DNA of 64,000 bases from Sphingobium xenophagum NBRC 107872 (lineage in GTDB: Bacteria; Pseudomonadota; Alphaproteobacteria; Sphingomonadales; Sphingomonadaceae), in NCBI RefSeq assembly GCF_000367345.1, contig NZ_BARE01000011.1, positions 62,001-126,000 of the forward strand. Reading direction: 5' to 3'. Below, one piece after another: positions 9,376 to 17,638 of this stretch (its first letter is position 1; every line of letters begins with the position of its first letter). Below the pieces are notes generated by a model, which was not told the DNA's origin, ran no database searches, and saw only the letters and a list, made by a program, of their open reading frames with translations. The position numbers and the translations under genes were made by a program.

Positions 9376-9402
9376 TATGTATCACGGTACATATATTGTC
9401 AA
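9376..9402 (-). promoter_or_regulatory. Receptor-operon promoter with palindromic operator
   Basis: On the minus strand a TTGACA -35 box (9397-9402) is followed after 17 nt by a weak -10 (CATACA, 9374-9379). A perfect inverted repeat TATGTA-N6-TACATA (9376-9393) covers the spacer and touches the -10. Its position between the receptor and the divergent MarR gene makes it a candidate operator for that regulator. Promoter and binding are inferred from sequence only. Confidence 0.5.
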
Positions 9403-9522
9403 CGGCTTCATCCATTGGCCAGATCGGCAGGAAAACGCGCATTTTGCAGTTGCTTAAGAGCGCCGCTAAGAACGACTGAGGGGGATAAAATTCAGCGCAC
9501 CCCGCATTGCGATGGGAATGAT

Positions 9523-10062
9523 ATGGCTACCGACGACTCCAATCCGGTCGACCCGTTCGACAGCAACACGCCGCAATATCGCGCCTATTTTCCCGAAGGA
9601 TCGCGGGACGATGTCGAATTTCGGCTCACGCGCATGCTCTCGCTCGCGGCGCGGCGTTGGGGAACGCATGTCGAAAGCCGGATGCTGGCGGCGACCGGTC
9701 AGTCCAGGCCCAGATGGCAGACCCTTTTCGTCCTGAGTGTTGCGCCGCCGCCTGTTACCACATCGCTGCTCTCGGCCCGTCTGGCGATCCAATGGCCGCC
9801 GCTGATCCGGACGTTGAACGCCTTGGAAGCCGACGGTCTGATCCGCCGGACGGAAAATCCCACCGACAAGCGATCACGCCATATCGAGATAACGCCCGCC
9901 GGTATCGAGGTCGTCGAACAGGTGCAGCCGATCCTGTCCGAGATCCGGTCGGCGGTATTTGCCAAACTGAGCGAACAGGACATGGAACTGGCGACGCGCG
10001 TGCTGGGGATGATCATTGCGGGCGTGGGTGAGGCTCAGGACATGGACGATGACCCCGTGTAA
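9523..10062 (+). CDS. MarR-family transcriptional regulator
   Basis: Winged-helix dimeric repressor of 179 residues. The wHTH is seen as IQWPPLIRTLNALEADGLI (recognition helix) followed by the wing RTENPTDKRSRHIEITPAG, with the conserved D-x-R-S wing motif of MarR proteins, and a C-terminal helical dimerisation segment. The frame is open far upstream, but that part lies antisense to the receptor; the start at 9523 (MATDDSNP) puts the gene just downstream of the divergent promoter. MarR members typically sense phenolic or carboxylic ligands, fitting an aromatic-acid operon. It is convergent with the glutamate-synthase-like gene, 25 bp away. Confidence 0.88.
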   Translation: MATDDSNPVDPFDSNTPQYRAYFPEGSRDDVEFRLTRMLSLAARRWGTHVESRMLAATGQSRPRWQTLFVLSVAPPPVTTSLLSARLAIQWPPLIRTLNALEADGLIRRTENPTDKRSRHIEITPAGIEVVEQVQPILSEIRSAVFAKLSEQDMELATRVLGMIIAGVGEAQDMDDDPV

Positions 10063-10087
10063 CGGGGATGGCTTGTCCCTGTGGCGA

Positions 10088-11725
10088 TTACGCCCGTCTT
10101 GCAAAGCTGGCCGGATCGGCCGCGTTCCACCAGTTCGCAAGCCGCGGATCGCGTGCGCCGTCCAGCAATTCTCCCGGTTGCACGAACGGATAGATTTCGT
10201 CGATCGATCGCATCTCCGCCGCGTTGATCCGCTGGCGCAGACCATCGGGGGTGAATTCGTCCGGTGAATTGAGGCCAGCGGCCACGACAATGTCGTGGAG
10301 CGCGTCGAGCGTCGCCCTCTGGAAGCGGGCGACCCGCTCTGCCTTTTCCGGCACCACCAGCGCACGCTGACGCGCGGGCGATTGGGTGGCTACCCCTGTC
10401 GGGCATGTATCGGTGTGGCAGCGCATGGACTGCACGCAGCCAAGCGAGAACATGAAGGACCGGGCCGCATTGCACCAGTCAGCGCCCAGCGCCGCATTCA
10501 TCGCGATCGCCGCGCCGGAATTAACCTTGCCCGATGCGGCAAGGCGCACCTTGTCCTTGAGGTTCGTGCCCACAAGCGCGTTGCGCGCCAATATCAACCC
10601 TTCGCGCAACGGCATGCCGACCCGATCGGACAATTCGGTCGGCGCAGCGCCCGTACCGCCTTCCGCGCCATCAATGACGATGAAGTCGACCAGTATCTCC
10701 GTCTCGATCATCGCTTTTACCACGGCGAACAATTCATGCGGATAGCCCACGCATAATTTGATGCCGACCGGCTTCCCGCCGGAAAGATCGCGCATCTGCG
10801 CGGCGAAGGCGAGCAGTTCGCGCGGCGTCGAAAAGGCAGTGTGAAAAGGTGGCGACAGGCAGTCCTCGCCTTCTGGAATATCGCGAATCCTGGCGATCTC
10901 CGCCGTCACCTTCGGGCCTGGCAGCAAACCGCCATGGCCGGGCTTTGCACCCTGGCTCAACTTGATTTCCGTCATGACCACTGCGTCATTGGTGGCCTTG
11001 TCGCGAAAATGAGCCGGATCGAAATTGCCGCTGGCATTGCGGCAGCCAAAATAGCCAGACCCCAATTCCCAGACTATGTCGCCGCCATGTTTGAGATGAT
11101 AGGGCGACAGTCCGCCCTCGCCCGTGTCATGATAGAATCCGCCAATCCTGGCACCCAGGTTCAGCGCTTCGATCGCATTGCTGCCCAATGCCCCGAAACT
11201 CATCGCCGAAATATTGAGCCGTGCGGCGCTGTAGGGTCGACTGCACTGGTCCGTTCCAACAGAGACGCGTGTATATTTCTCGGCATGGCGCGATGGCGCT
11301 ATCGAATGGGCCAGCCACTCATATTCCTCGGAATAGACGTCCAGTTCGGTACCAAAGGGATGGGTCGACACATCACCCTTGGCGCGCGCATAGACGAGCG
11401 CGCGCTCGTCATGACTGAACGGGCGTCCATCCAGATCGCTCTCCACGATGTAGGATCGCAGGAAGGGCCGCAGCCATTCAAAGAACCAGCGGAACCGCGC
11501 CGAAACGGGATAGTTGCGGCGAAGGGAATGGTGCGTCTGCAATAGGTCGATCAGCGCCACGACCAGCAGCGGCACGAACAGCAGCAGCAGCCAAAAGGCG
11601 CGGGGATGGCGCAAGCCTATCAGCGTCACGGCGATCGTGCCGACCAGACCCGCCAGCAGCAGGGCGTTGCGGGACAGGGCGTGGTCGCGGAACAGGGAGT
11701 CCGCCAGGGCAGGGCGCCTGTTCAT
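10088..11725 (-). CDS. FMN-binding glutamate synthase-like membrane protein
   Basis: Protein of 545 residues with an N-terminal hydrophobic hairpin (about residues 20-65, two helices) and then the FMN/synthase domain of glutamate synthase (about 100-520). Diagnostic pieces are ISAMSFGALG, the FMN region IVIDGAEGGTGAAP, the glycine-rich SGKVNSGAAIA and the iron-sulfur-type cysteine cluster C-x5-C-x4-C (CVQSMRCHTDTCPTG). The glutaminase domain and NADPH subunit of classical GltBD are missing, so it cannot be an ordinary glutamate synthase alone. Its start overlaps the stop of the TPP enzyme by four bases (ATGA), indicating coupled translation. The physiological reaction is unknown. Confidence 0.85.
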   Translation of the reverse strand: MNRRPALADSLFRDHALSRNALLLAGLVGTIAVTLIGLRHPRAFWLLLLFVPLLVVALIDLLQTHHSLRRNYPVSARFRWFFEWLRPFLRSYIVESDLDGRPFSHDERALVYARAKGDVSTHPFGTELDVYSEEYEWLAHSIAPSRHAEKYTRVSVGTDQCSRPYSAARLNISAMSFGALGSNAIEALNLGARIGGFYHDTGEGGLSPYHLKHGGDIVWELGSGYFGCRNASGNFDPAHFRDKATNDAVVMTEIKLSQGAKPGHGGLLPGPKVTAEIARIRDIPEGEDCLSPPFHTAFSTPRELLAFAAQMRDLSGGKPVGIKLCVGYPHELFAVVKAMIETEILVDFIVIDGAEGGTGAAPTELSDRVGMPLREGLILARNALVGTNLKDKVRLAASGKVNSGAAIAMNAALGADWCNAARSFMFSLGCVQSMRCHTDTCPTGVATQSPARQRALVVPEKAERVARFQRATLDALHDIVVAAGLNSPDEFTPDGLRQRINAAEMRSIDEIYPFVQPGELLDGARDPRLANWWNAADPASFARRA

Positions 11726-13431
11726 GACAGCAGGTTCCGCACGATGCCCACGACATCGCGCCCGCGTCCGTTCAGTACCGCCTTGGCCGAATAGAGCGCC
11801 ATGCCGGCCACCTGCCCCGGCTTCACATTGGGCGGCATCACCAGTTCAAACCGATCGGTCACGACATCGAGCAGTGCCGGGCCCGGCTCGGCAAGCCAGG
11901 CTTGCACCATCGATTCAAGGTCTTGCGCCTTTTCGACCCGCCATCCGCGAAAACCGATGGCTTCGGCCACCCGCGCAAAGTCGGGATTGACCAGTTCCGT
12001 ATAGCTGTCGAGCAGCCCCTCGACCTTCTGTTCAATCTCCACGAAGTCGAGCGCGCCATTATTGTAGACAACCACCTTGATCGGCAGCTTTTCCTGAATG
12101 GCGGTCAGCAGGTCACCCATCAGCATGGCGATCCCGCCATCGCCCGACAGGGAAATGACCTGCCGGTCCGGGAAGGCCGCCTTGGCCCCCAGCGCCTGAG
12201 GCATGGCATTCGCCATCGTGCCGTGGCTGAGACTGACGACCGTGCGGTTTTGCCCGGTCGAGGCGATATGGCGCAGGCACCACACCATCGGCGATCCGCC
12301 ATCCGCCGTGAATATCGCATCGGCGTCCGCATGACGGGAGATCATTTCCGTCAGATATTGCGGATGGATCGCGCCGCCCTTGCCTTCCGTCGCGTGCTTT
12401 GCCTGCGCCGCCACCGCCTTGCGATGATGATCCAGGCATTCATTCACAAAGCTGTCATCCTCGCGCGGCGTGATGCGCGGCAGCAAGGCTTCAAGCGTCG
12501 GGCCAATATCGCCAACCACCCCGATATCGACGGGATGGCGGCGTCCCAGATGCGTGCCGTCAAGATCGACCTGCAGGATGGTTGCCTTGTCCGGGTAGAA
12601 TTGCCGCCATGCAAAATCGCAACCAAGGAGCAGCAGCACGTCGCATGACATCAAGGCGTGATAGCCCGACTCGCTGCCAAAAATGCCGGTCATGCCTACG
12701 TCGAACTGATTGTCGGCTTCCAGAAAATCCTTGGCGCGCGATGTGCGAGCGACCGGCGCGCGCAACCGGCTGGCCAGCGCTACTACCGCATCATGCGCCA
12801 TCTCGCATCCTGACCCGCCATAGATCGCCACGCGCTTGCCGGCATTGATTGCGCTTGCCAGCCGGTCAAGCTCCGCGTCGGAAGGCAGCACGACCGGCGC
12901 GGCGCGGTGCACGGCGAAATGCGGCTCGTCAGGCGCTTTGGCGCTCGACACGTCGGCAGGCACGATCAGCACCGCCACTCCGCGCTTCGCCAGGGCGGCT
13001 TGCGCCGCCATCGCGGTCATGCGCCGCGCCTGGGCAGGCGTGCGGATTTCCTCGCAAAAGACGCTGCACGATGCATAGACCGATTTGAAATCGACCTCTT
13101 GCGGGAAGTCAAAGCCAAGCTCGTCGCGGACGATCTGGCTGGCGATCAGTATCACGGGCGCGCGATTGCGGTGCGATTCGAACAGGCCGTTGATGAAATG
13201 CAGGCTGCCGGGACCACAGGACCCCGCACAGGCAGCAAGTTCGCCGGTCAGCATGGCGTCGGCGCCCGCCGCAAAGCCTGCCGCTTCCTCATGCCGGACA
13301 TGCACCCAGCGTATGTCGCTGGTCCTGATCGCATCGGTGATGTGATTGAGCGTGTCTCCGGGAACGCCATAGCAGCGGCGTACGCCGGCAGATTGCAGCG
13401 TTTCTATGATCACCTGTGCGACTGTCGTCAT
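11722..13431 (-). CDS. poxB: Pyruvate oxidase-like TPP enzyme (PoxB family)
   Basis: Thiamine diphosphate enzyme of 569 residues, closest in architecture to pyruvate:ubiquinone oxidoreductase (PoxB), which makes acetate and CO2 and passes electrons to quinone. Visible are the N-terminal Pyr domain with the catalytic Glu in HVRHEEAAGFAAGA, a central FAD/nucleotide domain (GGSGCEMAHDAV), and the PP domain with the TPP motif SLSGDGGIAMLMGD ending in VVYNN. Start 13431 (MTTVAQ) follows AGGA by seven nt; the frame upstream is open but lacks support. It is coupled by ATGA overlap to the FMN glutamate synthase-like gene. Acetolactate synthase-type activity is a less likely alternative. Confidence 0.85.
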   Translation of the reverse strand: MTTVAQVIIETLQSAGVRRCYGVPGDTLNHITDAIRTSDIRWVHVRHEEAAGFAAGADAMLTGELAACAGSCGPGSLHFINGLFESHRNRAPVILIASQIVRDELGFDFPQEVDFKSVYASCSVFCEEIRTPAQARRMTAMAAQAALAKRGVAVLIVPADVSSAKAPDEPHFAVHRAAPVVLPSDAELDRLASAINAGKRVAIYGGSGCEMAHDAVVALASRLRAPVARTSRAKDFLEADNQFDVGMTGIFGSESGYHALMSCDVLLLLGCDFAWRQFYPDKATILQVDLDGTHLGRRHPVDIGVVGDIGPTLEALLPRITPREDDSFVNECLDHHRKAVAAQAKHATEGKGGAIHPQYLTEMISRHADADAIFTADGGSPMVWCLRHIASTGQNRTVVSLSHGTMANAMPQALGAKAAFPDRQVISLSGDGGIAMLMGDLLTAIQEKLPIKVVVYNNGALDFVEIEQKVEGLLDSYTELVNPDFARVAEAIGFRGWRVEKAQDLESMVQAWLAEPGPALLDVVTDRFELVMPPNVKPGQVAGMALYSAKAVLNGRGRDVVGIVRNLLS

Positions 13432-13521
13432 GCGCCTGTCCTTTGAAGCGTACTCGTCTGAGCCAGGAAACGCACAAGGGGCGCAAGTGGGATCATTGCG
13501 CACGCGAAAATATCGCGCAGA

Positions 13522-13546
13522 AACAAATCAGGCGTAGAGTCGTTCC
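13522..13546 (-). promoter_or_regulatory. Possible EcfG-type (general stress) promoter for the poxB-like operon
   Basis: Minus strand GGAAC (13542-13546), 16 nt spacer, TGTT (13522-13525). The alphaproteobacterial EcfG consensus is GGAAC-N16/17-CGTT, so one of nine positions differs. It lies about 90 nt before the start codon. Weak but well placed; unproven. Confidence 0.3.
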
Positions 13547-13577
13547 TGAGGATTGGCTGAAAGGCAGGGGGTAGAGA

Positions 13578-15560
13578 ATGTTGGACGAGCAAGAGGCCGC
13601 GACCGGCGCGCAGCCTGCGCCCCGGATGCAGGTGAATGCGCCGGTATTCTATATCTCGGCGGTGCTGATCGTCGCCTTCGCCGCGTTCGGCGCGCTGTTC
13701 CCCGATCGTGCGGGGGACATGTTCAACTCTGTGCAGAGCTTCATCGTGCGCGATTTCGGCTGGTTCTACATCGCCTCTGTCGCCGGCTTTCTCATCTTCG
13801 CGCTCTACCTGATGCTCAGCCGCTATGGCGACATCAAGCTGGGGCCCGACGACAGCGAACCGGAATATAGCTATCTTTCATGGTTTGCGATGCTGTTCAG
13901 CGCAGGCATGGGGATCGGCCTGATCTTCTTTGGCGTGGCCGAACCGGTGCAGCATTATGCACTGCCCCCGGTGGGCGAAGGCAAAACCGTGGAGTCCGCC
14001 AGGCAGGCCATGGTCCTGACTTTCTTTCACTGGGGCCTTCACGCCTGGGCGATCTACATCGTTGTTGGGCTGGCCCTGGCCTATTTCTCGTTCCGCCGCG
14101 GACTGCCCCTGACCATCCGTTCGGCGCTGTTTCCCCTGATCGGACGGCATATTTACGGGCCGGTCGGCCACGCCATCGACATATTTGCCGTCTTGGGCAC
14201 GATGTTCGGGGTGGCGACGTCGCTGGGCCTTGGCGTGCTACAGGTCAACGCAGGTTTTAGCCATTTGTTCGGCATCCCCACCAACAGCAGCGTCCAGCTC
14301 ATACTCATCGCCGCGATCACCGGCATGGCCACGCTGTCGGTCGTGGCCGGGCTCGACAAGGGCGTCAAGCGCTTGTCGGAACTCAACATCGTGCTGGCCA
14401 TCGCGCTGCTGCTCTTCGTGCTCTTCGCCGGATCGACCGTATTCCTTCTACAGGCCTATGTGCAGAATATCGGCGCCTATCTGGGCGCGGTGGTCCAGCG
14501 CACGTTCCGCATGTACGCCTATGAGCCGAACCCGTGGATCGGCAGTTGGACGATGTTCTACTGGGGTTGGTGGATCGCTTGGTCGCCCTTTGTCGGCATG
14601 TTCATCGCCCGCATCTCGCGCGGGCGCTCCATCCGCGAATTCGTGACCGGCGTGCTGCTCGTGCCGGTGCTCTTCACCTTTCTGTGGATGACCGTATTCG
14701 GCAATACAGCCATCTCGCTCGACATGAGCGGCGTCGCGCCCATTGCCCGGACCGTGGTCAACAACCTTCCCGTCGCGCTGTTCGAAGTGCTGGAGCAACT
14801 GCCGCTTTCGACGCTGGCGTCGGGTATCGCGACCTTGCTGGTCATCACCTTCTTCGTAACGTCGGCTGATTCAGGGGCCCTGGTGATCGACATGATCACG
14901 TCTGGCGGGGCGGAAAATACGCCCGTCTGGCAGCGCGTATTCTGGGCGGTCTGCGCCGGTACGGTGGCGGCGGTGCTGCTGCTGGCGGGCGGGCTGCGCG
15001 CTTTGCAGACCGCCGCCATCGCCAGTGCCTTGCCCTTTGCCGTTGTCATGATCTTCATCTGCTATGGCCTCTTAAGGGCGCTGCAAACCGAGTCCGACAC
15101 GGACGCGCTCGACCTTTCCGGCGCGCAAGACAGCGAAGATGAAACGCTGGGCTGGCAACGTCGCCTCGCCAATATCGTCCATTTCTACAAGGAAGCGGAA
15201 GTCCGCGCCTTCATAGACGATGTTGCGTCCCCTGCGCTGGATGCCGTGGCTGCGGAAATGAGCGCGGCGGGCTTTGCGCCTGACATATCGCGCGGGCCGG
15301 ACCATGTGACGCTCGCCGTAAACCATGGCGACCGCGGTGCCTTCAGATACAGCGTGAAGCTACGCGGCTTTCGCACGCCAAGCTTTGCCTGGGCCGAAAC
15401 ACGCAAGGCGCAGCAAGGCGACAAGCTGCACTATCGCGCGATGGCGCAAAGCCCCCAAGGCGATCAGCCCCGTGATGTGACCGGCTATACGCGCGAACAA
15501 CTGATCCACGAAATTGTGGGCCGCTATGCCAGCTTTCGCCACATACGCCGCATGGCTTGA
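13578..15560 (+). CDS. BCCT-family transporter (choline/glycine betaine/carnitine)
   Basis: Secondary transporter of the betaine-choline-carnitine family, 660 residues with 12 predicted membrane helices. The family signature is clear: GMGIGLIFFGVAEP in TM3 and FYWGWWIAWSPFVGMFIARISRGR in two adjoining pieces around TM8 (Trp-rich aromatic box). A long cytoplasmic C-terminal domain (about residues 510-660, with EVRAFIDDVASPALDAV) resembles that of E. coli BetT (677 aa) and may act in osmosensing. Start at 13578 follows an AGGGGGTAGAG ribosome-binding region. It is divergent from the poxB-like operon across 146 bp. Choline versus betaine preference is not decided. Confidence 0.92.
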   Translation: MLDEQEAATGAQPAPRMQVNAPVFYISAVLIVAFAAFGALFPDRAGDMFNSVQSFIVRDFGWFYIASVAGFLIFALYLMLSRYGDIKLGPDDSEPEYSYLSWFAMLFSAGMGIGLIFFGVAEPVQHYALPPVGEGKTVESARQAMVLTFFHWGLHAWAIYIVVGLALAYFSFRRGLPLTIRSALFPLIGRHIYGPVGHAIDIFAVLGTMFGVATSLGLGVLQVNAGFSHLFGIPTNSSVQLILIAAITGMATLSVVAGLDKGVKRLSELNIVLAIALLLFVLFAGSTVFLLQAYVQNIGAYLGAVVQRTFRMYAYEPNPWIGSWTMFYWGWWIAWSPFVGMFIARISRGRSIREFVTGVLLVPVLFTFLWMTVFGNTAISLDMSGVAPIARTVVNNLPVALFEVLEQLPLSTLASGIATLLVITFFVTSADSGALVIDMITSGGAENTPVWQRVFWAVCAGTVAAVLLLAGGLRALQTAAIASALPFAVVMIFICYGLLRALQTESDTDALDLSGAQDSEDETLGWQRRLANIVHFYKEAEVRAFIDDVASPALDAVAAEMSAAGFAPDISRGPDHVTLAVNHGDRGAFRYSVKLRGFRTPSFAWAETRKAQQGDKLHYRAMAQSPQGDQPRDVTGYTREQLIHEIVGRYASFRHIRRMA

Positions 15561-15573
15561 TCGCGTGGCCCCG

Positions 15574-16371
15574 TCAGCATGGCCCCTCCAGCCGGGGATT
15601 GCCGGAACCGACGGGCTTGTCCTGCGCGGTGATCGCAGCAATCAGGCCGTCGGCCAGCCATTGCCCCAGCCACTGGCCGACAAGCGCTATGCCGCGATCT
15701 TCGCCTAGCTGGACCGTCACCTTTCGACATGCCGCACCGAAGGGCAGGCCGCCACGCAGGTCAAGCAACGTCTGCAACTCCATAGCGTCGATGGTCCTGA
15801 CGCGACATTGTTCGTCCTGACGCCATAACAGCGCCGTTTCAGGCGTCCCCAGATATTGGGACGCTGGCGGCTCTTCCCCGGCAACCAAAGCGGACCAGAT
15901 GGCAAAGGCATTCGTCTTGAGGTCAACAAGGTCGATTGCCCTCTGGAACGTCAATAAGGCGTATTCCCAGTCAAGGTCGTGCAGATGATCCAGCGCGACC
16001 GCCGGGCCGTCCGCCGAGATGAACAATTCTTCCAGCCCCAGTTCCAGGCAGGCGATTTCCGCGATTTCCGGATCGTGCGGTTGGAGCCTTGCCAGCGTCA
16101 CGGGGAAATCATGCGCATAGGCGTCGAGCGTCCAGCTGCTTGGCGGCACATCGTCGATATGATGCGCGGCGGCATGCAGAAACCTCTCCTCGCCAATCCA
16201 GGCACGGGTTCGCGCAAAGCTGCTTTCAAGGCAGGTGACGAGCTGGGACCGGTAATTATTCTGATAGACGGCAAAGCCCGCCTCGCAGGACGATTGGATA
16301 CGCGCAGCGGCAGCCATATCGGCGCGCACGAGCCAGTCGCGCATGTCGCGCTGAAGTGCGAGAAGGCTCAT
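15574..16371 (-). CDS. bufC: DUF2063 protein, bufferin maturation partner (BufC/HvfC type)
   Basis: Protein of 265 residues with the DUF2063 N-terminal helical domain (LQRDMRDWLV, then FAVYQNNYRSQLVTCLESSF, typical of the family) and a C-terminal winged-helix-like part. In characterised bufferin and related MNIO systems the BufC/HvfC partner recruits the precursor leader to the MNIO enzyme. Its start codon overlaps the MNIO stop by four bases (ATGA), so a 1:1 complex is likely. It is the last gene of the leftward operon and ends 14 bp from the convergent BCCT gene. Confidence 0.85.
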   Translation of the reverse strand: MSLLALQRDMRDWLVRADMAAAARIQSSCEAGFAVYQNNYRSQLVTCLESSFARTRAWIGEERFLHAAAHHIDDVPPSSWTLDAYAHDFPVTLARLQPHDPEIAEIACLELGLEELFISADGPAVALDHLHDLDWEYALLTFQRAIDLVDLKTNAFAIWSALVAGEEPPASQYLGTPETALLWRQDEQCRVRTIDAMELQTLLDLRGGLPFGAACRKVTVQLGEDRGIALVGQWLGQWLADGLIAAITAQDKPVGSGNPRLEGPC

Positions 16372-17198
16372 GCCGCTGCCCTCACTGCGCCAGCGGCGAT
16401 CGTCCGCGCGGTGCCCAGTTCCGCGAGCAGCTCCCCCAAAGGCGGTATGTCATCGTCCCGCTCGATCATCGTCGCCACGGGGCCAAGGCGTGGCAGGATA
16501 TGGGCGTAAAGGTCCCATACCGACGGGGGGACAGGCCGATCATGCGTGTCGATCAGCAGATGTTCGCCCTGGCTATGGCCGGCAAGATGGACCTGACGCA
16601 CATGATCATGCGGGACACCATCCAGATAGGCGATCGGATCGAAGCCGTGATTGCTGGCGCTGACAAAGACGTTGTTGACGTCCAGCAGCAGGCCACAGCC
16701 CGTTCGTGCGCACACCCTGTTCAGAAATTCCCACTCAGTCATGTCGCCCGACGCGAAATCGAGATAGGATGACGGGTTTTCGATCAACATGGCGCGGCCC
16801 AGCGCATCCTGCGCCCGATGAATGTTCGCGCAGACAATATCGAGCGCTTCCATCGTATAGGGCAGGGGCAGGAGGTCGTGGGAATTGAACCCCTCGATCC
16901 GCGACCAGCTCAGATGATCAGACACGAACAGCGGTTCGATCTCGTCGACGAGTGCGCGCAGGCGGTTAAGATATAAGCCGTCGATGCCGTCGGCGGAACC
17001 GATCGACATCGACACGCCGTGCAGCGCGACCGGATAGCGGGCGCGAATGTCGCGCAATATCCGCCGGGGCCGACCACCATCGACCATGAAATTTTCGGAG
17101 ATCACCTCCAGAAAATCAACGGCGACATCGCGGTCGAAAAAGTCGGCATAGTGCGGCGTGCGCAGGCCAAGGCCGAAGCCGGAGAAGGACGGGATCAT
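16368..17198 (-). CDS. bufB: MNIO (DUF692) multinuclear iron oxygenase, bufferin maturase
   Basis: TIM-barrel enzyme of 276 residues that in this family uses two or three irons to convert precursor cysteines (to 5-thiooxazole in bufferins). Expected metal and active-site residues are all visible: EVISENFM, HGVSMSIGS, VSDHLSW, LIENPSSY, LLLDVNNV, VHLAGH, IDTHD and MIERDDDIP. Start 17198 (MIPSFSGFGLGLR) is used because family members begin right before G-x-G-L-R and GGAG lies eight nt upstream; the open frame continues to 17411 but that extension is the antisense-like shadow of the precursor gene. It sits 59 bp after the six-Cys precursor, separated by a hairpin. Confidence 0.92.
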   Translation of the reverse strand: MIPSFSGFGLGLRTPHYADFFDRDVAVDFLEVISENFMVDGGRPRRILRDIRARYPVALHGVSMSIGSADGIDGLYLNRLRALVDEIEPLFVSDHLSWSRIEGFNSHDLLPLPYTMEALDIVCANIHRAQDALGRAMLIENPSSYLDFASGDMTEWEFLNRVCARTGCGLLLDVNNVFVSASNHGFDPIAYLDGVPHDHVRQVHLAGHSQGEHLLIDTHDRPVPPSVWDLYAHILPRLGPVATMIERDDDIPPLGELLAELGTARTIAAGAVRAAA

Positions 17199-17223
17199 CA
17201 GGACGCTCCCTGCTGCAAGGGAA

Positions 17224-17247
17224 CCCGGCGCTGACGGGAGCGCCGGG
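17224..17247 (-). other. Intercistronic hairpin between precursor and maturase
   Basis: Perfect 9-bp stem CCCGGCGCT/AGCGCCGGG with a 6-nt loop, in the 59-bp gap between the six-Cys precursor and bufB. It is followed on the minus strand only by GTTCCCTT, so it is at best a leaky terminator or 3' end stabiliser. Such an element would give more precursor than enzyme mRNA; that role is inferred. Confidence 0.55.
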
Positions 17248-17257
17248 CTTTCGAATG

Positions 17258-17527
17258 TTATTGGGGTTCGGTCAGGCTGCCGCCAGCAGCCTTGCATGCC
17301 TTGACGGTCATGGCCTTGAAGCCGTGGCCCTTGCAGACATTCTGCCCCTTGCATTCGTTGCTGGCCGTCTTGCAATCGGACGTGCCCTTGCAGCTGTTGA
17401 TGCCGTAGCAATGCACGACCTTCGTATCGGCGCTATCCTTCGCGATGGCCGGGGCAGCGGCGGCAGCCACGATCGCGATGGAGGCAGCGGAAGCGGCGAT
17501 GCCAAGGCCAGTGTTGAGAGTGAGCAT
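17258..17527 (-). CDS. bufA: Bufferin-type RiPP precursor with six cysteines
   Basis: Secreted small protein of 89 residues. A Sec signal peptide ([16 protein letters not shown]... cut after APAIA, about residue 29) doubles as RiPP leader. The mature part has six Cys spaced in repeated C-K motifs ([29 protein letters not shown]), the pattern of BufA2/HvfA-like MNIO substrates. After modification it would bind metal, probably copper, in the periplasm. A SigF-type promoter (17573-17600) lies just upstream and bufB-bufC follow. Metal identity and the number of modified cysteines cannot be read from sequence. Confidence 0.88.
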   Translation of the reverse strand: MLTLNTGLGIAASAASIAIVAAAAAPAIAKDSADTKVVHCYGINSCKGTSDCKTASNECKGQNVCKGHGFKAMTVKACKAAGGSLTEPQ

Positions 17528-17572
17528 GAGGGATTCTCCAAAAAAGCAGGTTGCGCCACGATGGCTCCTGTC

Positions 17573-17600
17573 TTTCGGTCCCGCCGGTCGACTGGTTACA
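17573..17600 (-). promoter_or_regulatory. SigF-type ECF promoter of the bufA-bufB-bufC operon
   Basis: Minus strand TGTAACC (17594-17600), 16-nt spacer, CGAAA (17573-17577). It is identical in -35 and spacer length to the two promoters flanking 18.86 kb, and lies about 45 nt before the bufA start. It resembles the GTAACC-N16-CGAA promoter known to me for Caulobacter SigF. Confidence 0.8.
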
Positions 17601-17638
17601 GCAGCGAACGAAAATTCCTGCTGGAACGCTGTGTCGCC

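Noticed and set aside
8845-9522. Upstream extension of the MarR regulator frame
   Set aside because: It runs antisense through the receptor gene and its promoter; MarR homology begins only after 9523.
17199-17411. N-terminal extension of the MNIO maturase
   Set aside because: The extension overlaps the six-Cys precursor gene in another frame and is Gln-rich nonsense; family members begin at the FGLGLR segment, and a Shine-Dalgarno sits before 17198.
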